From: Geodermatophilus amargosae
Lineage (GTDB): Bacteria; Actinomycetota; Actinomycetes; Mycobacteriales; Geodermatophilaceae
Assembly: GCF_900116515.1 (NCBI RefSeq)
Contig: NZ_FPBA01000007.1
Location: 62,001-126,000, forward strand
Direction of reading: 5' to 3'
Length of the DNA stretch: 64,000 nt
In this document: one piece after another, positions 24,706 through 32,712 of the stretch
Layout: each line of letters begins with the position of its first letter
Position numbering within the stretch: the first letter of the stretch is position 1
Translations under genes and position numbers: made by a program
The notes under the pieces: model-generated
Told to the model about the DNA's origin: nothing
What the model saw: the letters and a program-made list of their open reading frames with translations, nothing else
Databases searched by the model: none

Positions 24706-25923
24706 TCAGGCGGCCGACAGCTCGGCGGTGACGACGGCGGGGGTCAGCGGCTCGTCGAGCAGGCGGACGAAGCGGCCGGCGACGTCCTGGTCCTCCGGCC
24801 GGGCCGCCAGCCACCGCTGCAGCAGGTCGTAGCCCTCGACGTAGGTGGTGATGTAGGCCCGCCACAGGGGGTGGGTGAGGAAGCGCAGCTGCTGGCGGGC
24901 CCGGTCGGGGCTGACCAACGACCAGCGCTGGATGTAGGCGGCCACCTCGTCGGCGTCGGCTCCGCGGTCGTGCAGCATCACGGCGGCGTCCTGCCGGACG
25001 CGGTTGAGCGGCGCGGCGGCCGCGGCGATCCGCTCGGCGAGGTGCCCGTCGAAGCGCAGCCCCAGGTCGCCGAGCACCTCGGCCGCCCACGGCCCCCAGC
25101 CCCGGCCGACGGCGGCGTCGACGCCGAGGTCGGCCAGGCCCTCGGCCATGAGGCACTCGGGGGTGTTGACCAGGAAGACCGTGTGCTCGAGGTGCCCGTC
25201 GCGCTCGACCAGGCCGCGCTCCTTGCGGCAGTGCTCGGTGTGGTGGCCGGGGTAGGACTCGTGCGCCACCAGGTGGGCGAGCTGGCTGAGCCGGTGCGGC
25301 AGGTCGGCGTTGATCGCCACCCGCGAGCGGAAGTCGCCCTCGTAGTAGTTGAAGCCCGACCACGGCTTGTCGGTGACCACCTCGTAGCGGACCGTCTCGA
25401 CCTCGGGCAGGCCGTAGCGGCCGCGCACCCGGTCGCGCAGCGCGCTGGACAGCGCGTGCACCGCCGCCTCCAGCCGCTGCGGCGGGCACTCCTCGCGACG
25501 GCGGTGCGCGGCGTAGCGCTCGGCGAGCGTGCCGTCGCCGGGCAGCAGCACGTCGAGCTCGGCGTGCGCGGCGGCGTAGTGGGCCGCGTCGCCGAGGACG
25601 AGGTCGACCTGGAAGTAGCTGCGCACCTCGTCGAGGAAGCCGACCGGCTCCTCGCTCATCTTCCGGGCGCTGCACTCCAGGCCGGTCAGCTGGCCGCGGA
25701 GGAACGCGGTACGGCCCTCCGGCAGCCCGGCGGCGTCGAGCTCACCGAGCAGGGCGCGGGCCTGGTCGCGCAGGCCCTGAGGGGTGGGCGCCGGCTCGCT
25801 CTCCACCTCGGCGCGGATCCGCTTCTCGCCGGTGTAGGCGTCGACGAAGCCGGGCTCCAGCCGGTCGAAGCGCAGTCCCAGCCGCACGTACTCGAGGGGG
25901 ACGTCGACGGTGCCGGGAGCCAT
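24706..25923 (-). CDS. DUF885-family zinc peptidase-like protein
   Basis: From ATG 25923 the product has 405 residues. The diagnostic motif is HESYPGHHTE (near residue 225), a variant of the zinc-binding HExxH class conserved in DUF885 proteins. Further support comes from GFNYYEGDFRSRVAINADLPHR before it and TPECLMAEGLADLG after it, where the third ligand is expected. No signal peptide is seen, so it is probably cytoplasmic. The substrate is unknown. It sits between uppS-like and small membrane genes, all on the minus strand. Confidence 0.85.
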   Translation of the reverse strand: MAPGTVDVPLEYVRLGLRFDRLEPGFVDAYTGEKRIRAEVESEPAPTPQGLRDQARALLGELDAAGLPEGRTAFLRGQLTGLECSARKMSEEPVGFLDEVRSYFQVDLVLGDAAHYAAAHAELDVLLPGDGTLAERYAAHRRREECPPQRLEAAVHALSSALRDRVRGRYGLPEVETVRYEVVTDKPWSGFNYYEGDFRSRVAINADLPHRLSQLAHLVAHESYPGHHTEHCRKERGLVERDGHLEHTVFLVNTPECLMAEGLADLGVDAAVGRGWGPWAAEVLGDLGLRFDGHLAERIAAAAAPLNRVRQDAAVMLHDRGADADEVAAYIQRWSLVSPDRARQQLRFLTHPLWRAYITTYVEGYDLLQRWLAARPEDQDVAGRFVRLLDEPLTPAVVTAELSAA

Positions 25924-25936
25924 GCGCCCGAGTCTG

Positions 25937-26716
25937 TCACCCACCGAAACGGCGGTGCCGCGCCGCGTAGGCGCGCAGCGCCCGCAGGAAGTCCACCCGC
26001 CGGAAGTCGGGCCAGTAGACGTCGGTGAAGTAGAACTCCGAGTGCGCCGTCTGCCAGAGCAGGAAGCCCGACAGCCGCTGCTCGCCGCTCGTGCGGATGA
26101 CGAGGTCCGGATCGGGCTGGCCGCGGGTGTAGAGGTGCTCGGCGATGTGCTCGACGTCGAGCAGCTCGACCAGCTCGTCGAGCGACGTCCCCCGGCTGGC
26201 GTGGTCGGCCAGCAGCGAGCGGACGGCGTCGGCGATCTCCCTGCGCCCGCCGTAGCCGACGGCGAGGTTGACCGTCGCGCCCGGCCGGTCGCGGGTGCCC
26301 TCCTCGGCCTCCTTGAGGACGGTGACCGTCTCCGCCGGGAGCAGGCCCAGCGCGCCGACCGGGTGCAGCTGCCAGCGCCGGTCGGGGGCGGAGAGGTCCT
26401 CGACGACGCCCTCGATGATCCGCAGCAGGGGCGTCAGCTCCGGCTCGGGCCGGGACAGGTTGTCGGTGGAGAGCAGGAAGAGGGTGACCACCTCGACACC
26501 GGCCTCGTCGCACCAGCCGAGGAAGGAGGCGATCCGGTCGGCGCCGCGGCGGTGCCCGGCGTTCGGGTCGAGCAGCCCGGTGGCCCGCGCCCAGCGCCGG
26601 TTGCCGTCGATGATCGCGCCCACGTGGCGGGGGACGTCGGCCCCGACCAGTTGCCGGGCCAGCCGGCGCTCGTAGAGCTGGGTCAGCGCGTCGCGGACCC
26701 ACTGGCGCGCCCCCAC
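25937..26716 (-). CDS. Short-chain Z-isoprenyl diphosphate synthase (UppS family, Rv1086-like)
   Basis: The 259-residue product has all cis-prenyltransferase motifs: HVGAIIDGNRRWARATG (catalytic Asp, pyrophosphate binding), LFLLSTDNLSR, NLAVGYGGRREI, and DLVIRTSGEQRLSGFLLWQTAHSEFYF. It is closest in style to mycobacterial Rv1086, which makes Z,E-farnesyl diphosphate, a precursor of decaprenyl phosphate, rather than to long-chain UppS. The hemolysin III gene alongside repeats the Rv1085c-Rv1086 neighbourhood. GTG 26716 is chosen because the family starts just before this point; GTG 26725 is also possible. Confidence 0.93.
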   Translation of the reverse strand: MGARQWVRDALTQLYERRLARQLVGADVPRHVGAIIDGNRRWARATGLLDPNAGHRRGADRIASFLGWCDEAGVEVVTLFLLSTDNLSRPEPELTPLLRIIEGVVEDLSAPDRRWQLHPVGALGLLPAETVTVLKEAEEGTRDRPGATVNLAVGYGGRREIADAVRSLLADHASRGTSLDELVELLDVEHIAEHLYTRGQPDPDLVIRTSGEQRLSGFLLWQTAHSEFYFTDVYWPDFRRVDFLRALRAYAARHRRFGG

Positions 26717-26851
26717 GGCGCACACCCTAGGCGCACGGGGACGCCGCCGTTCCGCTGCCACCCGGGCGATCGTCCGGCCTCTGTCGGACTGATGGCGAAC
26801 TCACAGGTCGCTGCCGGTGCGGGCCTCCCTACGGGTCCGTAACCTCGGTTC

Positions 26852-27664
26852 ATGAGCACTGCTCCCGACGATCTCGAGCACGTCCGGGTGCAGGCCGACG
26901 GGGCCGAGATCGAGGCTCCGCGCGGCCCGGCCGTCGCCACCGTCCACGACGAGGGCCAGCAGGTCGAGCGGACCTGGACCGCCGAGGACTTCGACGACGA
27001 CGACTGGGACCACCCCGACACCCGGCCGCGGATGCGCGGCTGGCTGCACCTGTTCGCGTTCTTCGGTGCGATCGTCGCCGGCGCCGTGCTCATCCCGCTG
27101 GGCGCCGTGCTCGGCGCCCGCTCCGGCTTCTCCGTCGCCGTCTACTGCCTCACCATCTGCGGACTGTTCGGCATCAGCGCGCTCTACCACCGCCGGCGCT
27201 GGTCACCCCGCGGCTGGAAGATCATGAAACGGCTCGACCACTCGATGATCTTCCTGTTCATCGCGGGCACGTACACGCCGTTCTCGCTGCTCGCCGTCGA
27301 TCAGCCCCTGGGCTACTGGGTCCTCGGCGGCGTCTGGGCCGGGGCCCTGGCCGGCGTCTGCCTCAAGCTGACCTGGCCGACAGCGCCGCGCTGGGTGGGC
27401 GTACCGCTCTACATCGGCCTGGGCTGGGTGGCCGTCTTCATCCTCACCGACATCCTGCACATCGCCGGCGTCGCGTCGCTGGTGCTGCTCGCGGCCGGCG
27501 GGGTGCTCTACACGGTCGGCGGCGTGGCCTACGCGATCAAGAAGCCGAACCCGTGGCCGGGCGTGTTCGGGTACCACGAGGTCTTCCACGCGATGACCAT
27601 CGTGGCCGCGATCTGCCACTACATCGCCGTCTACTTCGCGATGTACAACTCGCCGTTCGTCTGA
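26852..27664 (+). CDS. Hemolysin III / PAQR-family membrane protein (YqfA-Rv1085c type)
   Basis: The 270-residue product starts with an acidic cytoplasmic tail of ~55 residues (DFDDDDWDHPD) and then has seven transmembrane helices. Putative metal ligands are placed as in the PAQR family: SALYHRRRWSP, LDHSMIFLFIAGTYTPFSLL, and the C-terminal GYHEVFHAMTIVAAICHY. Bacterial members are linked to membrane homeostasis; haemolysis is a misnomer here. It is divergent from the Z-prenyl synthase. TAACCT at 26840 may be part of its -10 box. Confidence 0.92.
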   Translation: MSTAPDDLEHVRVQADGAEIEAPRGPAVATVHDEGQQVERTWTAEDFDDDDWDHPDTRPRMRGWLHLFAFFGAIVAGAVLIPLGAVLGARSGFSVAVYCLTICGLFGISALYHRRRWSPRGWKIMKRLDHSMIFLFIAGTYTPFSLLAVDQPLGYWVLGGVWAGALAGVCLKLTWPTAPRWVGVPLYIGLGWVAVFILTDILHIAGVASLVLLAAGGVLYTVGGVAYAIKKPNPWPGVFGYHEVFHAMTIVAAICHYIAVYFAMYNSPFV

Positions 27665-27673
27665 GCAGGGCTC

Positions 27674-27734
27674 AGGCACAGGAGGCGATCCGCACGTCCT
27701 CACGGCTCAGACGTGCGGAGAGCTTCCCATGCCT
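27674..27734. repeat. 61-nt structured intergenic element, copy 2
   Basis: Same length and three-stem fold as 16391-16451: AGGCA/TGCCT, GGAGGC/GCTTCC (one G-T pair) and CCGCACGT/ACGTGCGG, with a 13-nt top loop of different sequence. It lies 9 bp after the hemolysin III stop and before the end of the convergent flavoprotein gene. Conserved internal loops (GAT, GAGA) in both copies argue for more than a simple terminator. Confidence 0.75.
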
Positions 27735-27740
27735 CGGGGC

Positions 27741-28991
27741 TCAGGCGAACAGGGGGCGCTCGTCGAAGTGGCGGGAGGTGCGGCCGGCGAGTCGCCAGGC
27801 GCGGGCCACGGCGTCGCGGTCGGCGTCGGTGACCAGGTTGCCCATCACCCGCAGTGCCACCGTCATCAGCACGCGTGAGCGCATGCCGACCGGCCCCGCC
27901 GCCGGCAGCAGGCGCGGCAGGGTGAGCAGGCCGGCCAGCCGGCGGGCGATGGAGAACGCCTCGCCGTAGTGGCCGCGCAGGCTGGCCGGCCAGGCCGCGG
28001 ACCAGTCGTCCTCCTCCAGCATCCCGGCCAGCGTGCGCCCGGTCTCCAGGCCGTAGTCGATGCCCTCGCCGTTGAGCGGGTTGACGCACCCGGCGGCGTC
28101 GCCGACCAGCGCCCAGTTGCGCCCGGCAACGCCGGACACCGCCCCGCCCATCGGCAGCAGCGCGGACGCCGGTGCCTGCACCGGGCCCGACAGCTCCCAG
28201 TCCTCGCGGCGGGCGGTCGCGTAGGTCTCCAGCAGCGCCTTGAGCTGCACCCCGGCCGGACGGCGCGCGGTGGCCAGCGTGCCGACGCCGATGTTCACCT
28301 GGCCGGCCGCCGCCCCGAGCGGGAAGACCCAGCCGTACCCCGACAGCAGCTCGCCCTCGGCGTCGCGCAGCTCCAGGTGCGAGGAGATCCACTCGTCGTC
28401 GCTGCGCCCGGAGGCGACGTAGCCGCGGGCGGCGACGCCGTAGGCGGTGTCGCGGTGCCACTCCCGGCCCAGCACGCGGCCCAGGGGCGAGCGGACGCCG
28501 TCGGCGACGACCAGCTGCTCGCAGCGCACGGTGGACCGCTCCCCACCGACGTCGAACACCACGCCTCGCACCCGGTCGCCGTCGCGCTCGACGTCGACGG
28601 CCCGCGCGCCCTCCAGCGGCGTCGCTCCCGACTGCAGCGCGCAGGCGCGGATGCGGGCGTCGAGCTCGGTGCGCGGCACCGCGCTGCCGTGGTCGGGGAA
28701 CGCCCCGCCGGGCCAGGGCAGCTCCCAGACCCGGCCGAAGCCGGCGGCGCGCAGCCCGCGGTTGCGGGCCTTGCCGCGCGCCCAGTCGCCGAGGCCGAGC
28801 CGGTCGAGCTCGGCGACCGCGCGCGGGGTCAGCCCGTCGCCGCAGGCCTTGTCGCGGGGGAAGACGGCGGCGTCGGCGAGCAGGACGTCGGCACCCGCGC
28901 GCGCCGCCCACGCGGCAGCGGCCGAACCGGCCGGCCCGGCTCCCACCACCAGGACGTCGGTGGCGGCGGGGACGACAGCGGGAGCGGGCAC
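27741..28991 (-). CDS. Geranylgeranyl reductase-family FAD-dependent oxidoreductase
   Basis: From GTG 28991 the product has 416 residues. The N-terminal Rossmann motif is VLVVGAGPAGSAAAAWAARAG, followed by FPRDKACGDGLTPRAV, which is typical of geranylgeranyl reductase-like enzymes. The second FAD motif is WALVGDAAGCVNPLNGEGIDYGLETGR. Such enzymes reduce isoprenoid double bonds in menaquinone, lipids or carotenoid-related compounds; the substrate is unresolved. A nearby prenyl synthase makes an isoprenoid substrate plausible. It is convergent with the hemolysin III gene. Confidence 0.9.
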   Translation of the reverse strand: MPAPAVVPAATDVLVVGAGPAGSAAAAWAARAGADVLLADAAVFPRDKACGDGLTPRAVAELDRLGLGDWARGKARNRGLRAAGFGRVWELPWPGGAFPDHGSAVPRTELDARIRACALQSGATPLEGARAVDVERDGDRVRGVVFDVGGERSTVRCEQLVVADGVRSPLGRVLGREWHRDTAYGVAARGYVASGRSDDEWISSHLELRDAEGELLSGYGWVFPLGAAAGQVNIGVGTLATARRPAGVQLKALLETYATARREDWELSGPVQAPASALLPMGGAVSGVAGRNWALVGDAAGCVNPLNGEGIDYGLETGRTLAGMLEEDDWSAAWPASLRGHYGEAFSIARRLAGLLTLPRLLPAAGPVGMRSRVLMTVALRVMGNLVTDADRDAVARAWRLAGRTSRHFDERPLFA

Positions 28992-29040
28992 GACACCCAG
29001 TGTCCCCGGTGAGCGACGGTCGGCCGCCCTGCAGGGGCCC

Positions 29041-29077
29041 GCTCCGAGCCCGCGAGGGGTGGGGGCAGGGTGGTCCT
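29041..29077. terminator. GAGCyCGCGAGGGG 3' element next to the maleylpyruvate-isomerase gene
   Basis: CCGAGCCCGCGAGGGGTG followed by GGTCCTTCA, the last three bases being the complement of the stop codon of the minus-strand gene. Related sequences abut the stops of the genes ending at 55873 and 57394. It probably acts as a 3' terminator or processing hairpin on the minus-strand RNA. Confidence 0.45.
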
Positions 29078-29734
29078 TCAACCGAACAGGGGGAACCGGC
29101 CGGCGGCCTCCGCCAGCGCCGCGCGGTCGGCGTCGGTCAGCGGCTCGCGGCCGGTGCCGCGGCGGGCGGCTGTGGCGTCGTCCCACCCGTCCGGCAGCGG
29201 GCCGCCGACGAGCTCCTCGAGCACCCGCCGGACCTCGGCCAGACCGTCGGCCGGGGGCCCGGGGCGGTCCAGGTGCGCCACCAGGTCGAGGTGGTGGACG
29301 ACGGCCTCGACGGCGAGCGTGGACAGCAGGTCGCCGGCGCGGACCACCCAGCCCTGCGTCGCCACGAGCTCGCCGGGGTCGGCCCGCCCCGCCGCCACGC
29401 ACACGGCGGCCGCCGTCTCCGCGTACAGCGGCGCCAGGTGCGGCAACCCGCCCGTGACGCTGGCCCGCACGCGGGTGCGCCACGCGGTGGAGTCGTCGTC
29501 CTCGGGCGAGGGCTGCCAGGAGCGCCAATAGGCGACCGCGTCGGTGGTGGCCGGCCCGCCCGCCGGGGTGGCCAGGGCGACCAGTCCCCGGCGGGCGTCG
29601 TCGAGCAGGTGCTGGGTGAGGTCGAGGACGCTCCAGCCGGCGCACCCGCTGGGCTGCCACCCCTCCTCCGGCGTCAGGCCGCCCACCAGGGCGGACAGGT
29701 CGCCGTAGGCCGACCGCAGCAGCTCGAGGCTCAC
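29078..29734 (-). CDS. Maleylpyruvate isomerase-like (DinB/MDMPI superfamily) protein
   Basis: The 218-residue product belongs to the mycothiol-dependent maleylpyruvate isomerase / TIGR03083-like group. The N-terminal helical bundle contains GWQPSGCAGWSVLDLTQHLLDDAR (the WxVxDLxxHL motif), and VEAVVHHLDLVAHL carries later metal-ligand histidines. Members are putative mycothiol-dependent enzymes, most without known substrate. The start is GTG at 29734. Its neighbour upstream on the same strand is 19 bp away, so they may share a transcript. Confidence 0.82.
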   Translation of the reverse strand: MSLELLRSAYGDLSALVGGLTPEEGWQPSGCAGWSVLDLTQHLLDDARRGLVALATPAGGPATTDAVAYWRSWQPSPEDDDSTAWRTRVRASVTGGLPHLAPLYAETAAAVCVAAGRADPGELVATQGWVVRAGDLLSTLAVEAVVHHLDLVAHLDRPGPPADGLAEVRRVLEELVGGPLPDGWDDATAARRGTGREPLTDADRAALAEAAGRFPLFG

Positions 29735-29753
29735 CTGGGCAGCCTCGCAGAGG

Positions 29754-30359
29754 TCAGAGCTGCGGGCCGCGCGCCCGGACCTCCTCGACCGAGGACATGG
29801 CGTCGCGCAGCTCGGTCAGCCACGCGTCGGCGTGCTGCCCCACCAGCCGCACCGCCCAGACCAGCGCCTCCGAGCGGGAGCGGGCGACGCCGGCGTCGAC
29901 GAGGGTGTCGAGCACCAGCCGCTCGGACTGCCGCAGCCGGGTCATCACCGGCACCGAGGCGTTGGTGAAGACCTCGCGGACGTCGCCGCACGAGGCGCCC
30001 CAGGCCACCGAGCGGCCGTAGCGCTCCTGCGCGGCGTCGGCGATGGCCATCCGCTGCTCGCGGGTGTCCTCGCGGAAGCGGGCGATGCGCCCGGCGCGGG
30101 CGGCGGCCGGGTCGCCCTCACCGGCGTCGGGCTCGGCGAGCGGACCGACGACGGTGATCTCGTCACGGTCGACGACGAGGTCCACGGGGCCGGTGAACCA
30201 GCCGTCGGGCAGCCGCCCGGCGAACCAGCCGGCGACCTCGGCGCGGTCGACCGGCGGCGGGGCGTCGCCCCCGCGGCCACCCGGCCCGCGGCGGCGGAAG
30301 CCCGGGGCGCCCATCCGGGCGAAGGGTGAGTCGGCGAATCGGGAGTGGTGTCCGTGCAC
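29754..30359 (-). CDS. Conserved actinobacterial protein with ribbon-helix-helix-like C-terminus
   Basis: The 201-residue product starts MHGHHSRFADSPF, followed by a Gly/Arg/Pro linker. Residues ~40-75 form a small beta-rich module (VDLVVDRDEITVVGPL). Residues ~100-190 are helical; the stretch TRLRQSERLVLDTLVDAGVARSRSEALVWAVRLVG has the strand-helix-helix spacing of ribbon-helix-helix DNA-binding proteins. I know similar proteins as conserved hypotheticals in actinobacteria. A regulatory role is inferred, supported by a direct repeat in its own upstream region. Confidence 0.65.
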   Translation of the reverse strand: MHGHHSRFADSPFARMGAPGFRRRGPGGRGGDAPPPVDRAEVAGWFAGRLPDGWFTGPVDLVVDRDEITVVGPLAEPDAGEGDPAAARAGRIARFREDTREQRMAIADAAQERYGRSVAWGASCGDVREVFTNASVPVMTRLRQSERLVLDTLVDAGVARSRSEALVWAVRLVGQHADAWLTELRDAMSSVEEVRARGPQL

Positions 30360-30383
30360 AGCAGCCTCCTCGGCAGCAGTTGA

Positions 30384-30398
30384 TTACACGCTTACACG
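30384..30398. promoter_or_regulatory. Direct repeat TTACACG-C-TTACACG, candidate operator
   Basis: Two identical 7-bp units with an 8-bp period lie 25 bp upstream of the RHH-like gene on the minus strand (as CGTGTAAGCGTGTAA in its sense). Spaced direct repeats of this length are typical for RHH-protein operators. Autoregulation is inferred. The surrounding TGATTACAC and GGTAAG are the most AT-rich bases of the 291-bp gap and probably include the promoter. Confidence 0.4.
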
Positions 30399-30650
30399 GT
30401 AAGACGCCCGGACGCCGCGGGGAAGGCGGACCGCTCCGCCCAGAGCGGACACGGCACCCACCGTTACCCCGGGGCGACGGACGACGACATGCCACCTCGT
30501 GTCGCACCGGGAGGCCGATCTCCTGTCACTTGTCCACACACCGGAGCCCCGCAGCTCGACGTCCGTGGGCGATCCCGGCCATGGTGCCCGGCGGCGTGTC
30601 GGCGGATCCTCGCCACCGTCAGCACGTCCCCCTGACCCCTGGGAGCCGAC

Positions 30651-31201
30651 ATGAGCACCATCCGCACCCGCGCCGCCGTCGTCCTGACCGCCGCCACGGC
30701 CGCCCTCGGCGCCACCCTCTCCCCCGCCTCCGCCGCCGGCTGCAGTACGGCGTGGGGCTCGCTGCCGGAGGCCCTCGCCGATCGCGGCGGGGGCACCCTC
30801 GACGACGTCCGCGCCGGCCGGCACGACTGCTACGACCGGCTGGTCCTCGACCTCGACGGGATCGACGCCGCCGACGTCTCCTACGACGTCCGCTACGTGG
30901 GCGGGTCGCGCAGGACGGCTCGGGCCGGCCGGTGCCGCTGCGCGGGGCCGCCGACCTCCAGGTGGTCGTGCACTCCCCCGCGTACGCCGACGGGACGGCC
31001 ACCTACGACCCGCGCGACGACGCCGAGGCGGTCGCGGTCGGCGGCTACCGCACCTTCCGCCAGGTCGCCTGGGCGCAGTCGTTCGAGGGCACCAGCACCG
31101 TGGGCCTCGGCGTCCGCGCCCGGCTGCCGTTCCGCGTGGTGGTCCTCGACGGCCCGGGCGACGGCGCCCGGCTCGTCGTCGACGTCGCGCACACCTGGTG
31201 A
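30651..31201 (+). pseudogene. Secreted AMIN-like domain protein with a -1 frameshift
   Basis: The ATG at 30651 begins a clear signal peptide ([22 protein letters not shown]). The mature part starts with a Cys-containing stretch and CYDRLVLDLDG, typical of the actinobacterial AMIN-like domain, up to DVRYVG. From ~30903 the homologous sequence (VAQDGSGRPVPLRG, FEGTSTVGLGV, PFRVVVLDGPGDGARLVVDVAHTW) continues in a frame one base earlier and stops at 31199-31201. Restoring one G in the GGG at 30903-30905 gives a 183-residue intact protein. It is either a damaged gene or a base-calling error in a G-run. Confidence 0.75.
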
Positions 31202-31254
31202 GCACCGCGGCCGGACCGGGGACGCCCGGTCCGGCCGCCCGCCAGGATGGCGCC

Positions 31255-31635
31255 GTGGACGAGCGGACCCCCCTCGACGTCGTCGCCGACCTGCTGCGCA
31301 CCGTGCGCTCGGGGGTCGACCCCGACCGCGCCGCCGACCTGATGGCGGCCGAGGTCCTGGCACACCAGGGCGACTCGGGCGTCGTCGTCCGCCGGACGCC
31401 GGCCGGCTACGCCGACCACGTGCGCGAGATGCTCGCCGAGCACGGCCCGTGGGAGTTCACCGTCACCCGGCTGGCACCCGACGGCGACGCCGTGGCCGCC
31501 GAGTGGCGCCAGGTCGGCCGCCCCGACCCCGGCACCGGACAGCGCGTGGTCGAGCACGGCCGCGCCCGGTACACCGTCCGGGACGGCCGGGTCACCGGGT
31601 ACGTCGTCGCCTTCGAGCACACCGTCGAGGACTGA
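31255..31635 (+). CDS. SnoaL/NTF2-like protein
   Basis: The product has about 126 residues from GTG 31255 (AGGA upstream; GTG 31198 is an alternative). It has the NTF2-like cone-fold pattern: a first helix with DVVADLLRTVRSGVDPDRAADLMAAEVLAHQGD, then VTRLAPDGDAVAAEWRQVGR and a closing beta strand pair VRDGRVTGYVVAFEHTVED. Such proteins are steroid-isomerase- or hydrolase-like, or ligand-binding; the substrate is unknown. The HxlR-type remnant begins directly after it. Confidence 0.7.
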   Translation: MDERTPLDVVADLLRTVRSGVDPDRAADLMAAEVLAHQGDSGVVVRRTPAGYADHVREMLAEHGPWEFTVTRLAPDGDAVAAEWRQVGRPDPGTGQRVVEHGRARYTVRDGRVTGYVVAFEHTVED

Positions 31636-31972
31636 TCCCCTCGACAGGTCTGGGTCCAGGGTCGCACCGTCCTGTCCGACCGGCTGCGCCGGCTGGTGAC
31701 CGCGGGCGTGCTCGAGCCGCGGGAGTACGTCCTGCCCGGCGCCCGGCCGCGGCAGGAGTACGTGCTCACCGACGCCGGACGCGACCTGCTGCCGGTCCTC
31801 GCCGCCTTCTCCGGCTGGGCGGCCCGGCACCTGGCCGACGACCGCCCGGCCGACGTGACCTACCGGCACGCCGGCTGCGGTGGCCACGTGGGCGCACACC
31901 TGGTGTGCGACTGCGGGGCCGAGATCACCCACGGCGACCGGCTGGTCGCCTCCGTCCTGAGAGAGGGGACCC
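31636..31972 (+). pseudogene. HxlR-family transcription regulator remnant, N-terminus missing
   Basis: In the frame following the NTF2-like stop, RTVLSDRLRRLVTAGVLEPREY matches the recognition-helix and wing region of HxlR regulators. It continues with RQEYVLTDAGRDLLPVLAAFSGWAARHLAD and a Cys/His tail (YRHAGCGGHVGAHLVCDCGAEI). The first ~35 residues (the WTLLILRDL part) are absent, with only ~22 bp of unrelated DNA before the homology, and no start codon fits. No single-base correction restores it. It is a truncated gene running into the thioredoxin gene. Confidence 0.6.
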
Positions 31973-32340
31973 GTGAGCAGCACGCTGCCCCGCACCACCC
32001 TGCCCCGCACCACCCTGCCCCGCACCACGGACGCCACCTTCGCTTCCGACGTCCTCGGCAGCGACGTGCCCGTCCTCGTCGACTTCACCGCGTCCTGGTG
32101 CCCGCCGTGCCGCATGGTGACGCCGGTGCTCGAGCAGCTCGCCGCCGAGGAGGGCGACCGGCTGCGGGTCGTCCAGCTCGACGTCGACGCCGACCCCGAG
32201 ACCGCACGGACACACCGGGTCATGGGCCTGCCGACGATGAGCCTGTTCCGCGACGGCGAGGTCGTGGCCACCGTCGTCGGCGCCGGCCGCGGGCGGCGAT
32301 CGCCCGCGAGATCGAGCCGTTCCTCGCCCCCCGCGGAGTC
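31973..32340 (+). pseudogene. Thioredoxin-like gene with a -1 frameshift near its end
   Basis: GTG 31973 follows GAGAGGGG. After three LPRTT repeats the thioredoxin fold is clear: VPVLVDFTASWCPPCRMVTPVLEQLA (active site WCPPC), DVDADPETARTHRVMGLPTMSLFRDG with the cis-Pro. The final helix appears one frame earlier (AAIAREIEPFLA, from ~32292). One extra C at 32287-32288 would join them. No stop follows soon in either frame, so the reading runs into the convergent gene; the 3' end is uncertain. The active site itself is intact. Confidence 0.65.
31985..32029 (+). repeat. Three 15-bp tandem repeats at the start of the thioredoxin-like gene
   Basis: CTGCCCCGCACCACC occurs three times in a row (last unit with one change), encoding LPRTT x3. 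It is the second 15-bp in-frame repeat tract in the window, with a different unit. Confidence 0.9.
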
Positions 32341-32355
32341 CCGGGCCCGCCGGCG

Positions 32356-32712
32356 TCAGCGCGCCGGCGGGTCCGTCCGGTCGTCACGGGGCTCGGGCCG
32401 CGGGCCCTCGATGGCACGCGGCGCGCGGCGCAGGTCGTCGAGCAGGTCCTGGCCGGGCCGGCGCGGCTCGTCGACCAGCTCGGCCGGGGTGTCGGGGACG
32501 ACGACCCGGGGACCCTCGCCGGCGTCGTCGAAGCTGCGGGGCACGCGCTTGATGTGCCGGTTCATCGACCGGACCAGGAAGCCGACGGCGACCAGCAGCA
32601 CGAGGATGAGGAACAGCCCCAGCGGGCCGGACTTGCCGACGTCCTCGGGCAGCTGCTCCTCGGCGGCCAGCACGGCCTCGACCAGGACGCCGGGGATGGA
32701 CGCGGCGTTCAC
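32356..32712 (-). CDS. Small single-pass membrane protein downstream of mca
   Basis: The 118-residue product has one transmembrane helix (GPLGLFLILVLLVAVGFLV, residues ~30-50), then a basic stretch RSMNRHIKRVPRSF and a Pro/Asp/Arg-rich cytoplasmic tail. Small membrane genes of this type directly follow mca in several actinobacteria. The GTG at 32712 overlaps the mca stop by 4 bp. The function is unknown. Confidence 0.75.
   Translation of the reverse strand: MNAASIPGVLVEAVLAAEEQLPEDVGKSGPLGLFLILVLLVAVGFLVRSMNRHIKRVPRSFDDAGEGPRVVVPDTPAELVDEPRRPGQDLLDDLRRAPRAIEGPRPEPRDDRTDPPAR

Noticed and set aside
30897-30906. Programmed -1 ribosomal frameshift in the AMIN-like gene
   Set aside because: No slippery heptamer of the X-XXY-YYZ type and no reason for two products; a lost base is simpler.
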